64,000 nt of DNA from Aquimarina macrocephali JAMB N27 (GTDB taxonomy: Bacteria > Bacteroidota > Bacteroidia > Flavobacteriales > Flavobacteriaceae), in contig NZ_JACA01000012.1 of the NCBI RefSeq assembly GCF_000520995.1, forward strand, positions 62,001 through 126,000, read 5' to 3'. A program made the translations under genes and the position numbers. Each line of letters begins with the position of its first letter. Position 1 is the first letter of the stretch. Shown one piece after another: positions 19,301 through 28,439 of this stretch. The notes under the pieces were generated by a model. The model did no database searches and was not told where the DNA came from. It worked only from the letters and a program-made list of their open reading frames with translations.

Positions 19301-20555
19301 TATTCCTATTACGAGACCTACGTTTTTTGTTACCCCGATTATTTGACTTATTTGTGTTATCAGAATTCCCTTCTTTTGATTTTTTTGAAACTGCCGTCTG
19401 CTTTTCTGAAGATCCTTTACTTTTATTTTTCCTTTTATTACGATTTCTTCTTTTACTACGTTTAGGCTGATCAAATCGCGTTAAGCTATCTTGTCCTACA
19501 ACGTTCTCAAAATCTGTTTTAGTATCTTCTATTAATTCTAAAGCAAAATCTTCTAAGCTTGTTACTTTTTCATTGTTCTTGTTTGCTGTAATAATTTCAT
19601 TAACATCTTCGGTAGATATTCTATGCCAATTCATCCATTCACCTTCATAGGCATACCACAACAATCCTTTAAAAATATCTATTTTTTGACATACAGCTGT
19701 TCCTTTTTCTGTTTGAAGCTTTATATCTGTCTTAGGGAAACTATTAAGTGCGTCGATATATGCATCTAATTCATAATTTAGACAACATTTTAGTTTTCCG
19801 CATTGACCAGCTAGCTTTTGCGGATTTAAAGATAATTGCTGATACCTAGCTGCGCTAGTATTTACCGACCTAAAATCGGTAAGCCAAGTAGAACAACATA
19901 GCTCCCGACCACAGGAGCCTATACCTCCTAATCGTGCAGCTTCTTGCCTAAAACCTACTTGTCGCATTTCAATACGTGTACTAAATTCGTGTGCAAATTC
20001 CTTTATCAACTGTCTAAAATCTACTCGTTCTTCTGCCGTGTAATAAAAAGTAGCTTTTGATCCATCTCCTTGAAACTCGATATCAGAAATTTTCATTTGT
20101 AGCTCTAATCTAATTGCAATTTCACGAGCACGAACCTTCATCTTTTCTTCTCTATCACGAGCTTTCTGCCAGATATCGATATCTTTTTGAGATGCTTTTC
20201 GGTAGACTTTTTTTATTTCTTCACTATCAAGTTCAACTTTCTTTTTTTTCATCTGGATGCGAACTAACTCTCCGGTAAGAGTAACAATTCCTACATCATG
20301 ACCAGGAGAAGACTCTGTCGCTACAATATCTCCAATGCTTAAAGAAAGATTTTCTGTATTTTTAAAGAAGTTTTTTCTGCCATTCTTAAATCGTATTTCA
20401 ACATAAGAAAAAGGTAGTGATCCGCTAGGAAGTGACATGTTGGATAACCAATCGAAAACCGTTAATTTATTGCAACCATCTGTACCACAGGTACCATTAT
20501 TCTTACAACCTTTCGGCTGCCCGTCTTTTGCGGAGGAACAACTGTTACACCCCAT
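19287..20555 (-). CDS. ricT: RicT-like PSP1-domain iron-sulfur complex subunit
   Basis: The 422-residue protein has a Cys-rich N-terminus (CNSCSSAK, CKNNGTCGTDGC). A PSP1 domain follows with SCGRELCCSTWL and QCGKLKCCLNYELDAY, the cysteines that bind iron-sulfur clusters in RicT/YaaT. In Bacillus the Ric complex affects RNA maturation; the role in Bacteroidetes is less clear. The last ~70 residues are a very basic, Asn/Ser/Arg-rich tail consistent with RNA binding. gldH overlaps its 3' end. Confidence 0.88.
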   Translation of the reverse strand: MGCNSCSSAKDGQPKGCKNNGTCGTDGCNKLTVFDWLSNMSLPSGSLPFSYVEIRFKNGRKNFFKNTENLSLSIGDIVATESSPGHDVGIVTLTGELVRIQMKKKKVELDSEEIKKVYRKASQKDIDIWQKARDREEKMKVRAREIAIRLELQMKISDIEFQGDGSKATFYYTAEERVDFRQLIKEFAHEFSTRIEMRQVGFRQEAARLGGIGSCGRELCCSTWLTDFRSVNTSAARYQQLSLNPQKLAGQCGKLKCCLNYELDAYIDALNSFPKTDIKLQTEKGTAVCQKIDIFKGLLWYAYEGEWMNWHRISTEDVNEIITANKNNEKVTSLEDFALELIEDTKTDFENVVGQDSLTRFDQPKRSKRRNRNKRKNKSKGSSEKQTAVSKKSKEGNSDNTNKSNNRGNKKRRSRNRNNDKA

Positions 20556-20653
20556 ATTTTTTATCTATATTGAAATTTGTCTGCGATCATAATCGCAACA
20601 AATATGGTTCTTACTAAAGTTAGAAATATATCATTTCTAACATATCAATCGTT

Positions 20654-20703
20654 AAAGATACTATGAAATGGGGATAAAAAAAACTATCTGCTACAGTATC
20701 TTT
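20654..20703 (-). terminator. Possible terminator after trhO
   Basis: AAAGATACT (20654-20662) and AGTATCTTT (20695-20703) are complementary around a 32-nt loop that carries, on the minus strand, a run of eight T. The hairpin follows the trhO stop codon at 20717. Confidence 0.35.
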
Positions 20704-20716
20704 ACCTTTTCGGGCT

Positions 20717-21748
20717 TTACTTCTTGTATTTTAATGCTTCCGAACGACCTTTTTTAAAGATTTTATTACTATTTCCTTTACCTTTTCGTAATGCCTTTTG
20801 TTCTTCAAATGATAGCTTATTAACCTCCATACATTCTGTTGAACAACAGTTTTCCAGTTCTGTTGCGCAATTCTCACATTGTATAAACAATAGATGGCAC
20901 GCTTCATTTTCGCAATTTACATGGGTATCACATGGGGTACCGCATTGATGACAATTAGCTATTATATCACCAGAAATACGCTCTGCTCTTCTATGATCAA
21001 AAACAAAATTTTTACCCAGGAATTTATTTTCTAAACCTTGAGCTTCTACTTGTCTTGCATATTCTATAATACCACCTTCTAATTGAAATACATTTTTAAA
21101 TCCTTTATGCTTATAATATGCACTAGCTTTCTCACAACGTATACCCCCGGTACAATACATTACTAGTTTTTTATCCTCTTTATGATCTTTAAGATCTTCT
21201 TCGATAATATCCAAAGAGTCTCTAAAAGTATCTACATCTGGTGTAACAGCTCCTTTAAAATGACCTATTTCACTTTCATAATGATTACGCATATCAACCA
21301 GTACAGTATCTGGATCTTCGATAAGTTCATTAAATACAGAAGCATCAACATGAACTCCTTTGTTGGTTACATCAAATGTGTTATCATTTAATCCGTCTGC
21401 CACAATTTTTTTACGAATTTTTACTTTTAGCTTTAAAAAAGATTTTGCGTCTTGCTCTCGTGCAATATTGAGACGTACATTTTCAAGAAAAGAAATACTA
21501 TCCAGGTGTTTTTTAAAAGCTTCAAAATTTGGTGCCGGAACAGATAATTGCCCGTTTATACCTTCTTTGGCTACATAAATACGCCCCAAAACCTCGAGTT
21601 CGTTCCAATGAATAAAAAGGTGATTTCTAAAAATTTGTGGATTACCAATATGTGCATATGCATAGAAAGATAGCGTAAGTCGGTCGGTCCCGGCCTCATC
21701 GATAAGAGCTGCTCTCTCTTTTGCACTTAATTTGTTGTACAGTTGCAT
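20717..21748 (-). CDS. trhO: tRNA uridine(34) hydroxylase TrhO (rhodanese-related)
   Basis: This 343-residue protein has the TrhO/YceA architecture: an N-terminal acylphosphatase-like region (about 25-110), a rhodanese domain (about 140-235) with active-site loop CTGGIRCEK (Cys199), and a Cys-rich C-terminus (CHQCGTPCDTHVNC, CENCATELENCC). TrhO uses oxygen to make 5-hydroxyuridine at wobble position 34 of tRNAs. It is a single-gene unit here. Confidence 0.92.
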   Translation of the reverse strand: MQLYNKLSAKERAALIDEAGTDRLTLSFYAYAHIGNPQIFRNHLFIHWNELEVLGRIYVAKEGINGQLSVPAPNFEAFKKHLDSISFLENVRLNIAREQDAKSFLKLKVKIRKKIVADGLNDNTFDVTNKGVHVDASVFNELIEDPDTVLVDMRNHYESEIGHFKGAVTPDVDTFRDSLDIIEEDLKDHKEDKKLVMYCTGGIRCEKASAYYKHKGFKNVFQLEGGIIEYARQVEAQGLENKFLGKNFVFDHRRAERISGDIIANCHQCGTPCDTHVNCENEACHLLFIQCENCATELENCCSTECMEVNKLSFEEQKALRKGKGNSNKIFKKGRSEALKYKK

Positions 21749-21949
21749 GCTATACTTACGTTTTAAGTTAAAAAGAAACTATTTATTTTTTTGCAAAAAT
21801 ACAAATCATAAAGTAATATCCAAAGAATGTTATTTGAGTTTTAGTATGGTCAAAAATTTCGTTATCATCTCTAATCCTATTTTTTTGTTAAAAAAATCTC
21901 AGTCCTGAAAAATGAAACTCGCAACCTATACTTTTATCTGAAGTAATTC

Positions 21950-21966
21950 ATCTTTTCGCGAAAGAT
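21950..21966. promoter_or_regulatory. Small inverted repeat upstream of the GG-leader peptide gene
   Basis: ATCTTT and AAAGAT flank TCGCG. The hairpin or operator lies 63 bp upstream of the leader-peptide ATG. A second imperfect pair (CTTGA ... TCAAG) follows at about 21978-22000. Function unknown. Confidence 0.3.
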
Positions 21967-22028
21967 AGACACAAACCTTGAGTGTCATTAAATGTTCAAG
22001 GAACATAAATTCTTTAAAAGAAATTATA

Positions 22029-22193
22029 ATGAAAAGCTTAAAAAATCTAATGGGCGCAAAAGTGCTTGACAAAAGACAACAACAAATCATTAATGGTGGA
22101 TATATTACCGGAAGCGGTAATTGTGATGATTATTCTGCAATTCCATTATGCAAACCTAGAGACACAGATAATTCAGATAATGCAAATCAATAA
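22029..22193 (+). CDS. Double-glycine leader precursor peptide (bacteriocin-like)
   Basis: The ATG at 22029 opens a 54-residue peptide; an upstream in-frame start would add 17 unlikely residues. The N-terminus MKSLKNLMGAKVLDKRQQ continues QIINGG, ending at residue 24. This has the layout of double-glycine leaders cleaved by C39 peptidase/ABC exporters. The remaining 30 residues (YITGSGNCDDYSAIPLCKPR plus an Asp/Asn-rich tail) contain two Cys ten residues apart, which could form a disulfide or be modified. The gene stands alone, ends in a very strong terminator, and has no exporter or modification enzyme nearby. The secreted product and its role are inference. Confidence 0.7.
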   Translation: MKSLKNLMGAKVLDKRQQQIINGGYITGSGNCDDYSAIPLCKPRDTDNSDNANQ

Positions 22194-22211
22194 ATTCTAA
22201 TTTCTGAATAT

Positions 22212-22250
22212 AAAAAATGCCTTGAAACTTATTTCAAGGCATTTTTTGGG
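22212..22250 (+). terminator. Strong intrinsic terminator of the leader-peptide gene
   Basis: A perfect 16-bp stem (22212-22227 with 22232-22247) with loop CTTA ends in a T-run, 18 nt after the stop codon. It is symmetric enough to work in both directions. Confidence 0.88.
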
Positions 22251-22298
22251 CTAATTCGTTATTAAATAATTTAACGATTAAAAAATATAATAACGAAG

Positions 22299-22385
22299 CT
22301 AGCCACCTTCTACTATACAATTACTAATTTTAGTAATTGTGCAGCCATCAAGATTATGTCTTACGACCTTTTTAAGAAATTTCAT
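22299..22385 (-). CDS. Possible 28-residue peptide ORF
   Basis: On the minus strand, an ATG at 22385 is preceded by the purine-rich stretch GGAAGGAGAGAA, an unusually good Shine-Dalgarno for this genome. It encodes a 28-residue peptide beginning MKFLKKVVRHNLDG, with Cys15 and Cys23 and ending in Gly-Gly. It has the same MKxLK opening as the leader peptide 200 bp away, but no further similarity is clear. It may be a chance ORF; the palindrome at 22318-22339 lies inside it. Confidence 0.25.
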   Translation of the reverse strand: MKFLKKVVRHNLDGCTITKISNCIVEGG

Positions 22386-22534
22386 TTCTCTCCTTCCTTC
22401 TGCCTTTGTTCATGTTTGCTTTTTATGTAGATGCTATAAAAACAAAAGGGTTGCGCTATACTTATAAAAAAATATTTAATCGACATCTAGCACCAACTTA
22501 AAAACTCTAAATCTTAAGATAAAATATAGGCATC

Positions 22535-22548
22535 CGTTGTTAATAACG
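22535..22548. promoter_or_regulatory. Near-palindrome upstream of recA
   Basis: CGTTGTTAATAACG is palindromic except for one base pair and lies 62 bp upstream of the recA ATG. It could be a repressor site, for example an SOS-type operator, but I know no consensus to match it to. Confidence 0.25.
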
Positions 22549-22610
22549 ATTTTAGAATCCACATCTCAACTACAAAAAGAAATAGTACTTTAGCAAAAAG
22601 TTTATTATCA

Positions 22611-23648
22611 ATGTCAAATCCCGATATATTTGAACAACAAATGAGTACAGAGAAAGACGCAAAATTAAAAGCATTAAAACTTACCCTTGATAAATTAGAT
22701 AAAGCCTACGGAAAAGGAACTGTAATGAAAATGAGTGACAGTTCTGTACAAGAAGTAGATGTAATCTCTACAGGCTCTCTTGGTTTAGACCTTGCATTAG
22801 GTGTTGGTGGGTATCCCAGAGGAAGAGTTGTTGAAATTTATGGCCCAGAATCTTCTGGTAAAACAACACTTACTTTGCATGCTATCGCCCAGGCACAAAA
22901 AGCCGGTGGTATTGCAGCATTTATTGACGCAGAACATGCTTTTGATCGTTTTTATGCAGAAAAACTAGGTGTAGATATAGACAATTTGATTATTTCTCAA
23001 CCAGATCACGGTGAGCAGGCCTTAGAAATTACTGATAACCTGATCAGATCTGGGGCTATTGATATTATTGTTATTGATTCTGTGGCAGCACTTACTCCTA
23101 AAAGTGAAATCGAAGGCGAAATGGGAGATTCTAAAATGGGTCTTCATGCGCGATTAATGTCTCAGGCACTTCGAAAATTAACCAGTTCAATTAGTAAAAC
23201 CAATTGTACTGTAATATTTATTAATCAGCTTCGTGAAAAAATCGGGGTAATGTTTGGAAATCCTGAAACGACTACTGGTGGTAATGCTTTAAAATTTTAT
23301 GCTTCGGTACGTTTAGATATTCGTCGTTCTACACAAATCAAAAACAGTAATAGCGAAGTACAAGGGAACAAAACACGAGTTAAAGTAGTAAAAAACAAGG
23401 TAGCACCGCCTTTTAGAACTGCCGAATTTGATATCATGTATGGAGAAGGTATTTCTAAAAATGGAGAAATTATTGATATTGGTGTAGACTACGAGATTAT
23501 CAAGAAAAGTGGTTCCTGGTTTAGCTATCAAGACACCAAATTAGGACAAGGACGAGATGCAGTGAAATCTTTACTTAATGATAATCCAGAACTTATGGAA
23601 GAGCTTGAACAAAAAATCAAGGAAGCCATAAAAATTGCAAAAGAATAA
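22611..23648 (+). CDS. recA: Recombinase RecA
   Basis: This 345-residue protein shows the full RecA core: Walker A GPESSGKT (78-85), Walker [11 protein letters not shown], loop L1 region [19 protein letters not shown], and L2 with [22 protein letters not shown]. It forms ATP-dependent filaments on single-stranded DNA for homologous recombination and SOS induction. The acidic C-terminus ([15 protein letters not shown]) is shorter than in E. coli but usual in Bacteroidetes. It is monocistronic, ending at a strong terminator. Confidence 0.98.
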   Translation: MSNPDIFEQQMSTEKDAKLKALKLTLDKLDKAYGKGTVMKMSDSSVQEVDVISTGSLGLDLALGVGGYPRGRVVEIYGPESSGKTTLTLHAIAQAQKAGGIAAFIDAEHAFDRFYAEKLGVDIDNLIISQPDHGEQALEITDNLIRSGAIDIIVIDSVAALTPKSEIEGEMGDSKMGLHARLMSQALRKLTSSISKTNCTVIFINQLREKIGVMFGNPETTTGGNALKFYASVRLDIRRSTQIKNSNSEVQGNKTRVKVVKNKVAPPFRTAEFDIMYGEGISKNGEIIDIGVDYEIIKKSGSWFSYQDTKLGQGRDAVKSLLNDNPELMEELEQKIKEAIKIAKE

Positions 23649-23669
23649 AACTTTCTTAATAAAAATACT

Positions 23670-23697
23670 AAAATCCCGAAGCTTCGGGATTTTTTTA
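23670..23697 (+). terminator. Intrinsic terminator of recA
   Basis: AAATCCCGAA and TTCGGGATTT around GC form a near-continuous palindrome followed by seven T, 22 nt after the recA stop. Confidence 0.85.
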
Positions 23698-23775
23698 TAC
23701 CTTAAAAGCAACCTTATCTACATTAGAGCATCTACCTAATGGATGAGTTATATGATCTCTCAAAACCCCAAGAAA

Positions 23776-24192
23776 ATGAGAAGGATAAAAATAGTTTTAA
23801 CATTTTTACTAGTAGTTATCTTAACTGGATGTTCTGATGACGACGATGGAACAAGTTTCTTTTATGAATTAGCTACTGTACAGGAAGCTTCGCTACCCGA
23901 TCAGTTTAATCGAGAAGAAACCTATACAATTACTGTGTCTTATTTTAGGCCAACAGACTGTCACTCTTTTGCAGGATTTGATTATGACAGACTAGGAAAT
24001 GAACGAACTGTATCTGTTGTCAATTTGGTAGTTAACCAAGGTAATTGTAAAGACTTAGAAACGACAGATCTAGTCGAGGTCTCTTTTGATTTTCTTGTAG
24101 GAAATGAAGATTCTTACATCTTTAGATTTTGGCAAGGAAGAGACGAAAATGGAGATAATCAATTTTTAACCGTAGAAGTACCCGTATTATAA
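23776..24192 (+). CDS. Small lipoprotein, unknown function
   Basis: The ATG at 23776 gives 138 residues starting MRRIKIVLTFLLVVILTGC, a lipoprotein signal followed by the SDDDDG acidic spacer typical of Bacteroidetes surface lipoproteins. The longer frame from 23743 would place 11 residues before it. The mature part is beta-rich (YTITVSYFRPTDCHSFAGFD) with two Cys (in PTDCHS and QGNCKD). No family is recognised. It precedes the ECF sigma gene by 46 bp and might be read with it. Confidence 0.7.
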   Translation: MRRIKIVLTFLLVVILTGCSDDDDGTSFFYELATVQEASLPDQFNREETYTITVSYFRPTDCHSFAGFDYDRLGNERTVSVVNLVVNQGNCKDLETTDLVEVSFDFLVGNEDSYIFRFWQGRDENGDNQFLTVEVPVL

Positions 24193-24238
24193 ATTAAACC
24201 CGTTTTTATATATTAGAAAATGGGTAAACTAAAAATAG

Positions 24239-24796
24239 TTGTTAGTGGGTTTAGACCAACTCATAAAAAGATGTAAGAAAAAAAATGCTCAGGCACAGGA
24301 ACAATTGTATAGACTATACAGTAGTAAGCTATTTTCGATTTGCTTAAAATATTCTAACGATGCTTCGAGTGCAGAAGATACCTTGCAAGATGCTTTTATA
24401 ACCATTTTTGATAAAATCGGTCAATATAAAAACCAAGGTTCTTTTGAAGGGTGGATAAAACGAGTAACTATTAATACAGCATTACAGAAATATCGAAAAC
24501 AAAAAGTTTTTGATATCATTAATGAAGAACAGATTGAAGAAGTTGAAGTTGAAGTCGATGAAGAAGAGATTTCTCTAGATTATCTTTTAGAAATTATACA
24601 ACAACTCCCTGATCGATATCGATTAGTATTTAATCTTTATGTGTTAGACGGTTATTCTCATAAAGAGGTTGCAGAGATGCTACAGATATCTATAGGAACC
24701 TCTAAATCGAATCTTGCGAGAGCAAGAAATATTTTAAAAGAAAAATTACAAACCAACCAAGAACTATATGTTCGACCAATTGAAGAACGAAGATGA
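24239..24796 (+). CDS. ECF-type RNA polymerase sigma factor
   Basis: The protein of about 185 residues has sigma region 2 (LYSSKLFSICLKYSNDASSA, EDTLQDAFITIFDKI, FEGWIKRVTINTAL) and region 4 (LPDRYRLVFNLYVLDGYSHK, EVAEMLQISIGTSKSNLARA). An acidic linker of Glu/Val/Asp joins them (about 98-112). The start is TTG at 24239 or GTG at 24245; no ATG is in frame. Its stop overlaps the ATG of the next gene (ATGA), a coupling expected for a sigma factor and its membrane regulator. Confidence 0.9.
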   Translation: MLVGLDQLIKRCKKKNAQAQEQLYRLYSSKLFSICLKYSNDASSAEDTLQDAFITIFDKIGQYKNQGSFEGWIKRVTINTALQKYRKQKVFDIINEEQIEEVEVEVDEEEISLDYLLEIIQQLPDRYRLVFNLYVLDGYSHKEVAEMLQISIGTSKSNLARARNILKEKLQTNQELYVRPIEERR

Positions 24797-26409
24797 ATGA
24801 TAAAAAAAATATAGATCGTTTATTTCAGGAAAAATTCAAAGATTTTGAAGTCATTCCCGATGAAATAGTATGGGAAAAAATAAAGGCACGTCAAAACAAA
24901 AACAAAAAAAGAATTTTTCTGATTCCATTTTGGTATAGAGTTGCAGGTGTTGCAGCATTAATCGCACTTATATTTGGTATAAGCTCTTTACCTTTAAATA
25001 ATGAGCTACAACAAAATAATACGATCACTGATTCTGATACTCAAAATACAATTGAACAAACCAAAACAACACCTGATAATCAGGTTAAGCCTCCTACAGA
25101 AAATGTTATAGTAACTTCAGAAGAAAAAGAAACCAATTCTGTTGACAAAAAAATAAAAACCAATAATCAAGATCAAGACAATGATGCTGGTCAACATAAT
25201 TATTTTGAACCCTCTGTAACAAAAGAAAATGCGATTGCTAAAACTTTGGAACAAGTACCTTCGCAATCCAAAAATAGTGATCAATTAGATCCTACCTCGC
25301 AGTCTGCAACTAAAAATCGAATCGCAGATCATGCCACAACAAATAATAACAGAACAGCACAAACCTCTTCTAAACAAAAAGAAGACCCTATTGTTACTAA
25401 GGAGAATACAATTGAGAAAACCACTATTGCTAATCAACAGAATAAAAGATCTACTCCAGAAAAAGAACATCCTCTTTTTAAAACACCCAATGAGAGAAGT
25501 AATACGAATACTCAAGGTTTAGCAGAAAAGAATAGTGATAATGATATAAAGAATAAAACTCCAGAAGAAGAAGAAGAAGAAGAACAAGTTGAAAGCCTAG
25601 ATGATAATGGTAAGAAATCCATTTTTGACGTTATTAATCAAGAAGAGGAAGAAGAAATAGTTGAAGAATCCACATCGACCAAAAAATGGAATGTTGCACC
25701 TAATGTCGCTCCCGTATATTATAGTTCTATCGGAAGCGGATCTTCGATCGATGCCCAATTTTCAGATAATAACAAAAACGGGCAAGTAAATATGAGTTAT
25801 GGTGTACATGTTTCTTATGCTATAAATAAAAGATTTAGTGTGCGTTCTGGAGTAAACAAGGTAGATCTTAGTTATAATACCGAAGGTGTTGGTTTTTCTC
25901 CTTCGGCAGTAGGTCAAAACCTGGAAAATGTAAACTATAACTCTTCCGCTGGAGCAATTTTAATCTCTGACATCGGAAACGTAAGAAGCACCGATATTGG
26001 GTCTGAATTTTCAGATATTAACAGAAATGCGATAGATCAAAAACAAAATGTAGGGTTACTTAATCAAAGTATTGCCTATTTAGAGGTTCCGTTGGAAATG
26101 AAATATGCCTTGGTTAATAAAAAAATTGGCGTAAATATGATTGGAGGTATAAGCACATTATTCTTACAAGATAATGAAATCTCTATAGAGGCTGGTGATT
26201 TTGAAACTCCTATTGGTGAAGCCAGTAATCTTAATGATGTGAGTTTTAGTGGTAATATAGGGTTGGGTGTCGATTATAAAATATCGGATCAATTTGAGAT
26301 TAATCTTGAGCCTATTTTTAAATATCAGTTTAATGCATTTAATGATAATGCCAATAATTTTAAACCCTACTATTTTGGGGTATATACTGGAGTAAGTATC
26401 AAATTTTAA
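24793..26409 (+). CDS. Membrane-anchored protein with C-terminal outer-membrane barrel, probable anti-sigma partner
   Basis: The 538-residue protein has a cytoplasmic N-terminus (residues 1-45), one helix (about 47-65), a long low-complexity Thr/Gln/Asn/Lys linker with two Glu-rich tracts (about 80-300), and a C-terminal barrel-like domain (about 305-538) ending YFGVYTGVSIKF. The N-terminal pattern (IDRLFQEKFKDFEVIPDEIVW) is recurrent in Flavobacteriia proteins paired with ECF sigma factors. It overlaps the sigma gene by 4 bp. I infer a trans-envelope sensor that restrains the sigma factor; the linker could span the periplasm. Confidence 0.7.
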   Translation: MNDKKNIDRLFQEKFKDFEVIPDEIVWEKIKARQNKNKKRIFLIPFWYRVAGVAALIALIFGISSLPLNNELQQNNTITDSDTQNTIEQTKTTPDNQVKPPTENVIVTSEEKETNSVDKKIKTNNQDQDNDAGQHNYFEPSVTKENAIAKTLEQVPSQSKNSDQLDPTSQSATKNRIADHATTNNNRTAQTSSKQKEDPIVTKENTIEKTTIANQQNKRSTPEKEHPLFKTPNERSNTNTQGLAEKNSDNDIKNKTPEEEEEEEQVESLDDNGKKSIFDVINQEEEEEIVEESTSTKKWNVAPNVAPVYYSSIGSGSSIDAQFSDNNKNGQVNMSYGVHVSYAINKRFSVRSGVNKVDLSYNTEGVGFSPSAVGQNLENVNYNSSAGAILISDIGNVRSTDIGSEFSDINRNAIDQKQNVGLLNQSIAYLEVPLEMKYALVNKKIGVNMIGGISTLFLQDNEISIEAGDFETPIGEASNLNDVSFSGNIGLGVDYKISDQFEINLEPIFKYQFNAFNDNANNFKPYYFGVYTGVSIKF

Positions 26410-26468
26410 GAAATATAAAGATTTTTTAGTTGGTTAGGTAGTTATTGCAATTTAAAGCAATGATGAAC

Positions 26469-26500
26469 AAAGCCGTTTCTGGGGAGAAACGGCTTTATTT
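26469..26500. terminator. Bidirectional intrinsic terminator
   Basis: A perfect 12-bp stem (26469-26480 with 26485-26496) with loop GGGG is flanked by A and T tracts. It separates the convergent barrel and plsC genes. Confidence 0.85.
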
Positions 26501-27244
26501 TTATAAGGTAAGACCAGATTCTAATGTCTTTAAAATCAAAACTCTCGTTCGTTCTTTCAACTCTTTTTTATCCTCATGCGTTAACCCTTCTGTAGGGATT
26601 TCTTTAAGAACGCGACCCCTCATAATTCCTGGGCTTCCGCTAAAAAAAGTATACGAAAATCGTTTTTTATTATCTAGAAATGCTAATGATACTATAGGGA
26701 TTTGGTGATCTATCGCCAATCTGAAAGCTCCGTCTTTAAATTCATCCAAAATAACAGATTCATCATCGGGGACACCTCCTTCAGGAAAAATACAAATACT
26801 TGTACCGCCATGTAATCTTGCTTGTGCACGATCAAATACTTCTTTTCTGCTTCGCTGGCTATTACGATCTACCAATATACAAGTACGTTTATAGAAAAAT
26901 CCAAAAACCGGGATTTTAGCCAGCTCCTTTTTCCCTACAAATACAAAAGGATTTTTTATAGCATATAGCATTAGCATGATATCGGTCATCGAGGTATGAT
27001 TAGCAACAAACATGTAACTTTTTTTACGATCTGGTTCTGCTTCTTTGGTAATCTTTGGTAAAAAACCTGATCCATACAATACGATTTTTGCCCAAAACCT
27101 AGCAACCACAAAAAACTGCGGGTACCATTCTTCTCTTGACGAAAACACCAATAATAAAGGAAACATAACAAGTATAGGAATACCCATAACGATATAAAAC
27201 CAAATACGCCATAGTAGGATAAGTATGTTTCTTAGTATATGCAT
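26501..27244 (-). CDS. plsC: 1-acyl-sn-glycerol-3-phosphate acyltransferase family
   Basis: The ATG at 27244 gives 247 residues; a TTG six codons earlier is also possible. The acyltransferase motifs are NHTSMTDIML (HX4D) and FPEGGVPDDE. A hydrophobic N-terminal helix (about 6-30) anchors it to the membrane. It should acylate lysophosphatidic acid in phospholipid synthesis. The terminator it shares with the upstream sigma/barrel unit overlaps its end. Confidence 0.88.
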   Translation of the reverse strand: MHILRNILILLWRIWFYIVMGIPILVMFPLLLVFSSREEWYPQFFVVARFWAKIVLYGSGFLPKITKEAEPDRKKSYMFVANHTSMTDIMLMLYAIKNPFVFVGKKELAKIPVFGFFYKRTCILVDRNSQRSRKEVFDRAQARLHGGTSICIFPEGGVPDDESVILDEFKDGAFRLAIDHQIPIVSLAFLDNKKRFSYTFFSGSPGIMRGRVLKEIPTEGLTHEDKKELKERTRVLILKTLESGLTL

Positions 27245-27470
27245 CTCCCCAAAAATACACAATTGGTTTGAGCTATGTGAACAAAAAAATTACCTTTGCC
27301 GAAAATAGTATGGTTATATACCTAAAGTATAAAGTAAACAGAAGGCAACTTATGATATTATAATCTGCAAACTGTGTACAGAGAATTAAATACAGAGCTA
27401 ATTTTTATAAATTAAACGGTACCTAACCAAAACTTAAGGCTTAAACCATAACACAGATCAATATATCACT

Positions 27471-28439
27471 ATGTCCAGAATTCTAACAGGAATACAGAGT
27501 ACAGGCACTCCGCATTTAGGAAACCTATTAGGTGCTATCATTCCGGCAATCCAAATGGCCAATGAGCCAGAAAACGAATCGTTTTTATTTATTGCCAATA
27601 TGCATTCACTTACACAAATCAAGGATGCCAATACATTACGAGAGAACACCTACTCTACTGCTGCTGCCTGGTTAGCTTGTGGACTAGATATAGAAAAGAC
27701 TGTTTTTTATCGACAGAGTGATATCCCACAGGTAACAGAATTATCTTGGTATCTAAGTTGTTTTTTTCCATATCAGAGATTAACGCTTGCACATTCGTTT
27801 AAGGATAAAGCAGATCGTCTCGAGGATGTAAATGCTGGATTATTTACATATCCTATGCTAATGGCGGCTGATATTCTGCTTTATGATGCAGAAATTATTC
27901 CTGTAGGAAAAGATCAATTACAACATCTTGAAATGACTCGTGATGTAGCTTCACGAATGCACAATCAAGTAGGTGAAATGTTTGTAATACCCGAAGCCCA
28001 GGTGCAAAAAGAAACCATGTATGTACCAGGAACTGATGGTGGCAAGATGAGTAAATCAAAAGGAAATATCATTAATCTGTTTTTGCCAGATAAGAAACTA
28101 CGTAAACAGATTATGTCTATTGCGACTGATAGCACTCCGCTAGAAGAACCAAAAGATCCAGATACTTGTAATTTATTTGCCTTATATAAGCTTATCGCTA
28201 CTACAGAACAACAAGAGGAAATGCGTAAGAATTATCAAGGTGGAAACTATGGATATGGACATGCAAAGCAGGCTTTTTATGAATTACTGATCGAAAAATT
28301 TGCTACCGAACGCGAACGTTATGCCTATTATATGGCCAACCTTAATGAAGTAGACGAGGCCTTGGCTATAGGAGCCAAAAAAGCTACTTCTATTGCCGAT
28401 ACTGTATTAGCAAGAGTTAGAGAAAACGTTGGGTATTAG
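27471..28439 (+). CDS. trpS: Tryptophanyl-tRNA synthetase
   Basis: This 322-residue class I synthetase has the HIGH-equivalent TGTPHLGNLLG near the N-terminus and KMSKS in GGKMSKSKGN, with the tryptophan enzyme patterns FIANMHSLTQ and GKDQLQHLEMTRDVASRM. It charges tRNA-Trp. It is a single-gene unit. No attenuator or T-box-like leader was recognised in the 208 bp upstream. Confidence 0.96.
   Translation: MSRILTGIQSTGTPHLGNLLGAIIPAIQMANEPENESFLFIANMHSLTQIKDANTLRENTYSTAAAWLACGLDIEKTVFYRQSDIPQVTELSWYLSCFFPYQRLTLAHSFKDKADRLEDVNAGLFTYPMLMAADILLYDAEIIPVGKDQLQHLEMTRDVASRMHNQVGEMFVIPEAQVQKETMYVPGTDGGKMSKSKGNIINLFLPDKKLRKQIMSIATDSTPLEEPKDPDTCNLFALYKLIATTEQQEEMRKNYQGGNYGYGHAKQAFYELLIEKFATERERYAYYMANLNEVDEALAIGAKKATSIADTVLARVRENVGY

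Larger units (their letters stand above)
22251..22610. other. Intergenic region before recA with palindromes
   Basis: This 360-bp stretch contains a 22-nt perfect inverted repeat (22318-22339, arms CAATTACTAA/TTAGTAATTG), a possible 28-codon minus-strand ORF around it, a near-palindrome at 22535-22548 and a possible recA -7 box TACTTTAG (22586-22593). Confidence 0.5.

Noticed and set aside
19301..19474. N-terminal extension of gldH to 19474
   Set aside because: It overlaps ricT coding sequence by 174 bp and removes the lipoprotein signal; the ATG at 19300 fits the family.
25285..25522. ORFs in other frames within the low-complexity linker of the sigma partner protein
   Set aside because: Biased A-rich sequence keeps all frames open; composition is not protein-like and no start signal is seen.
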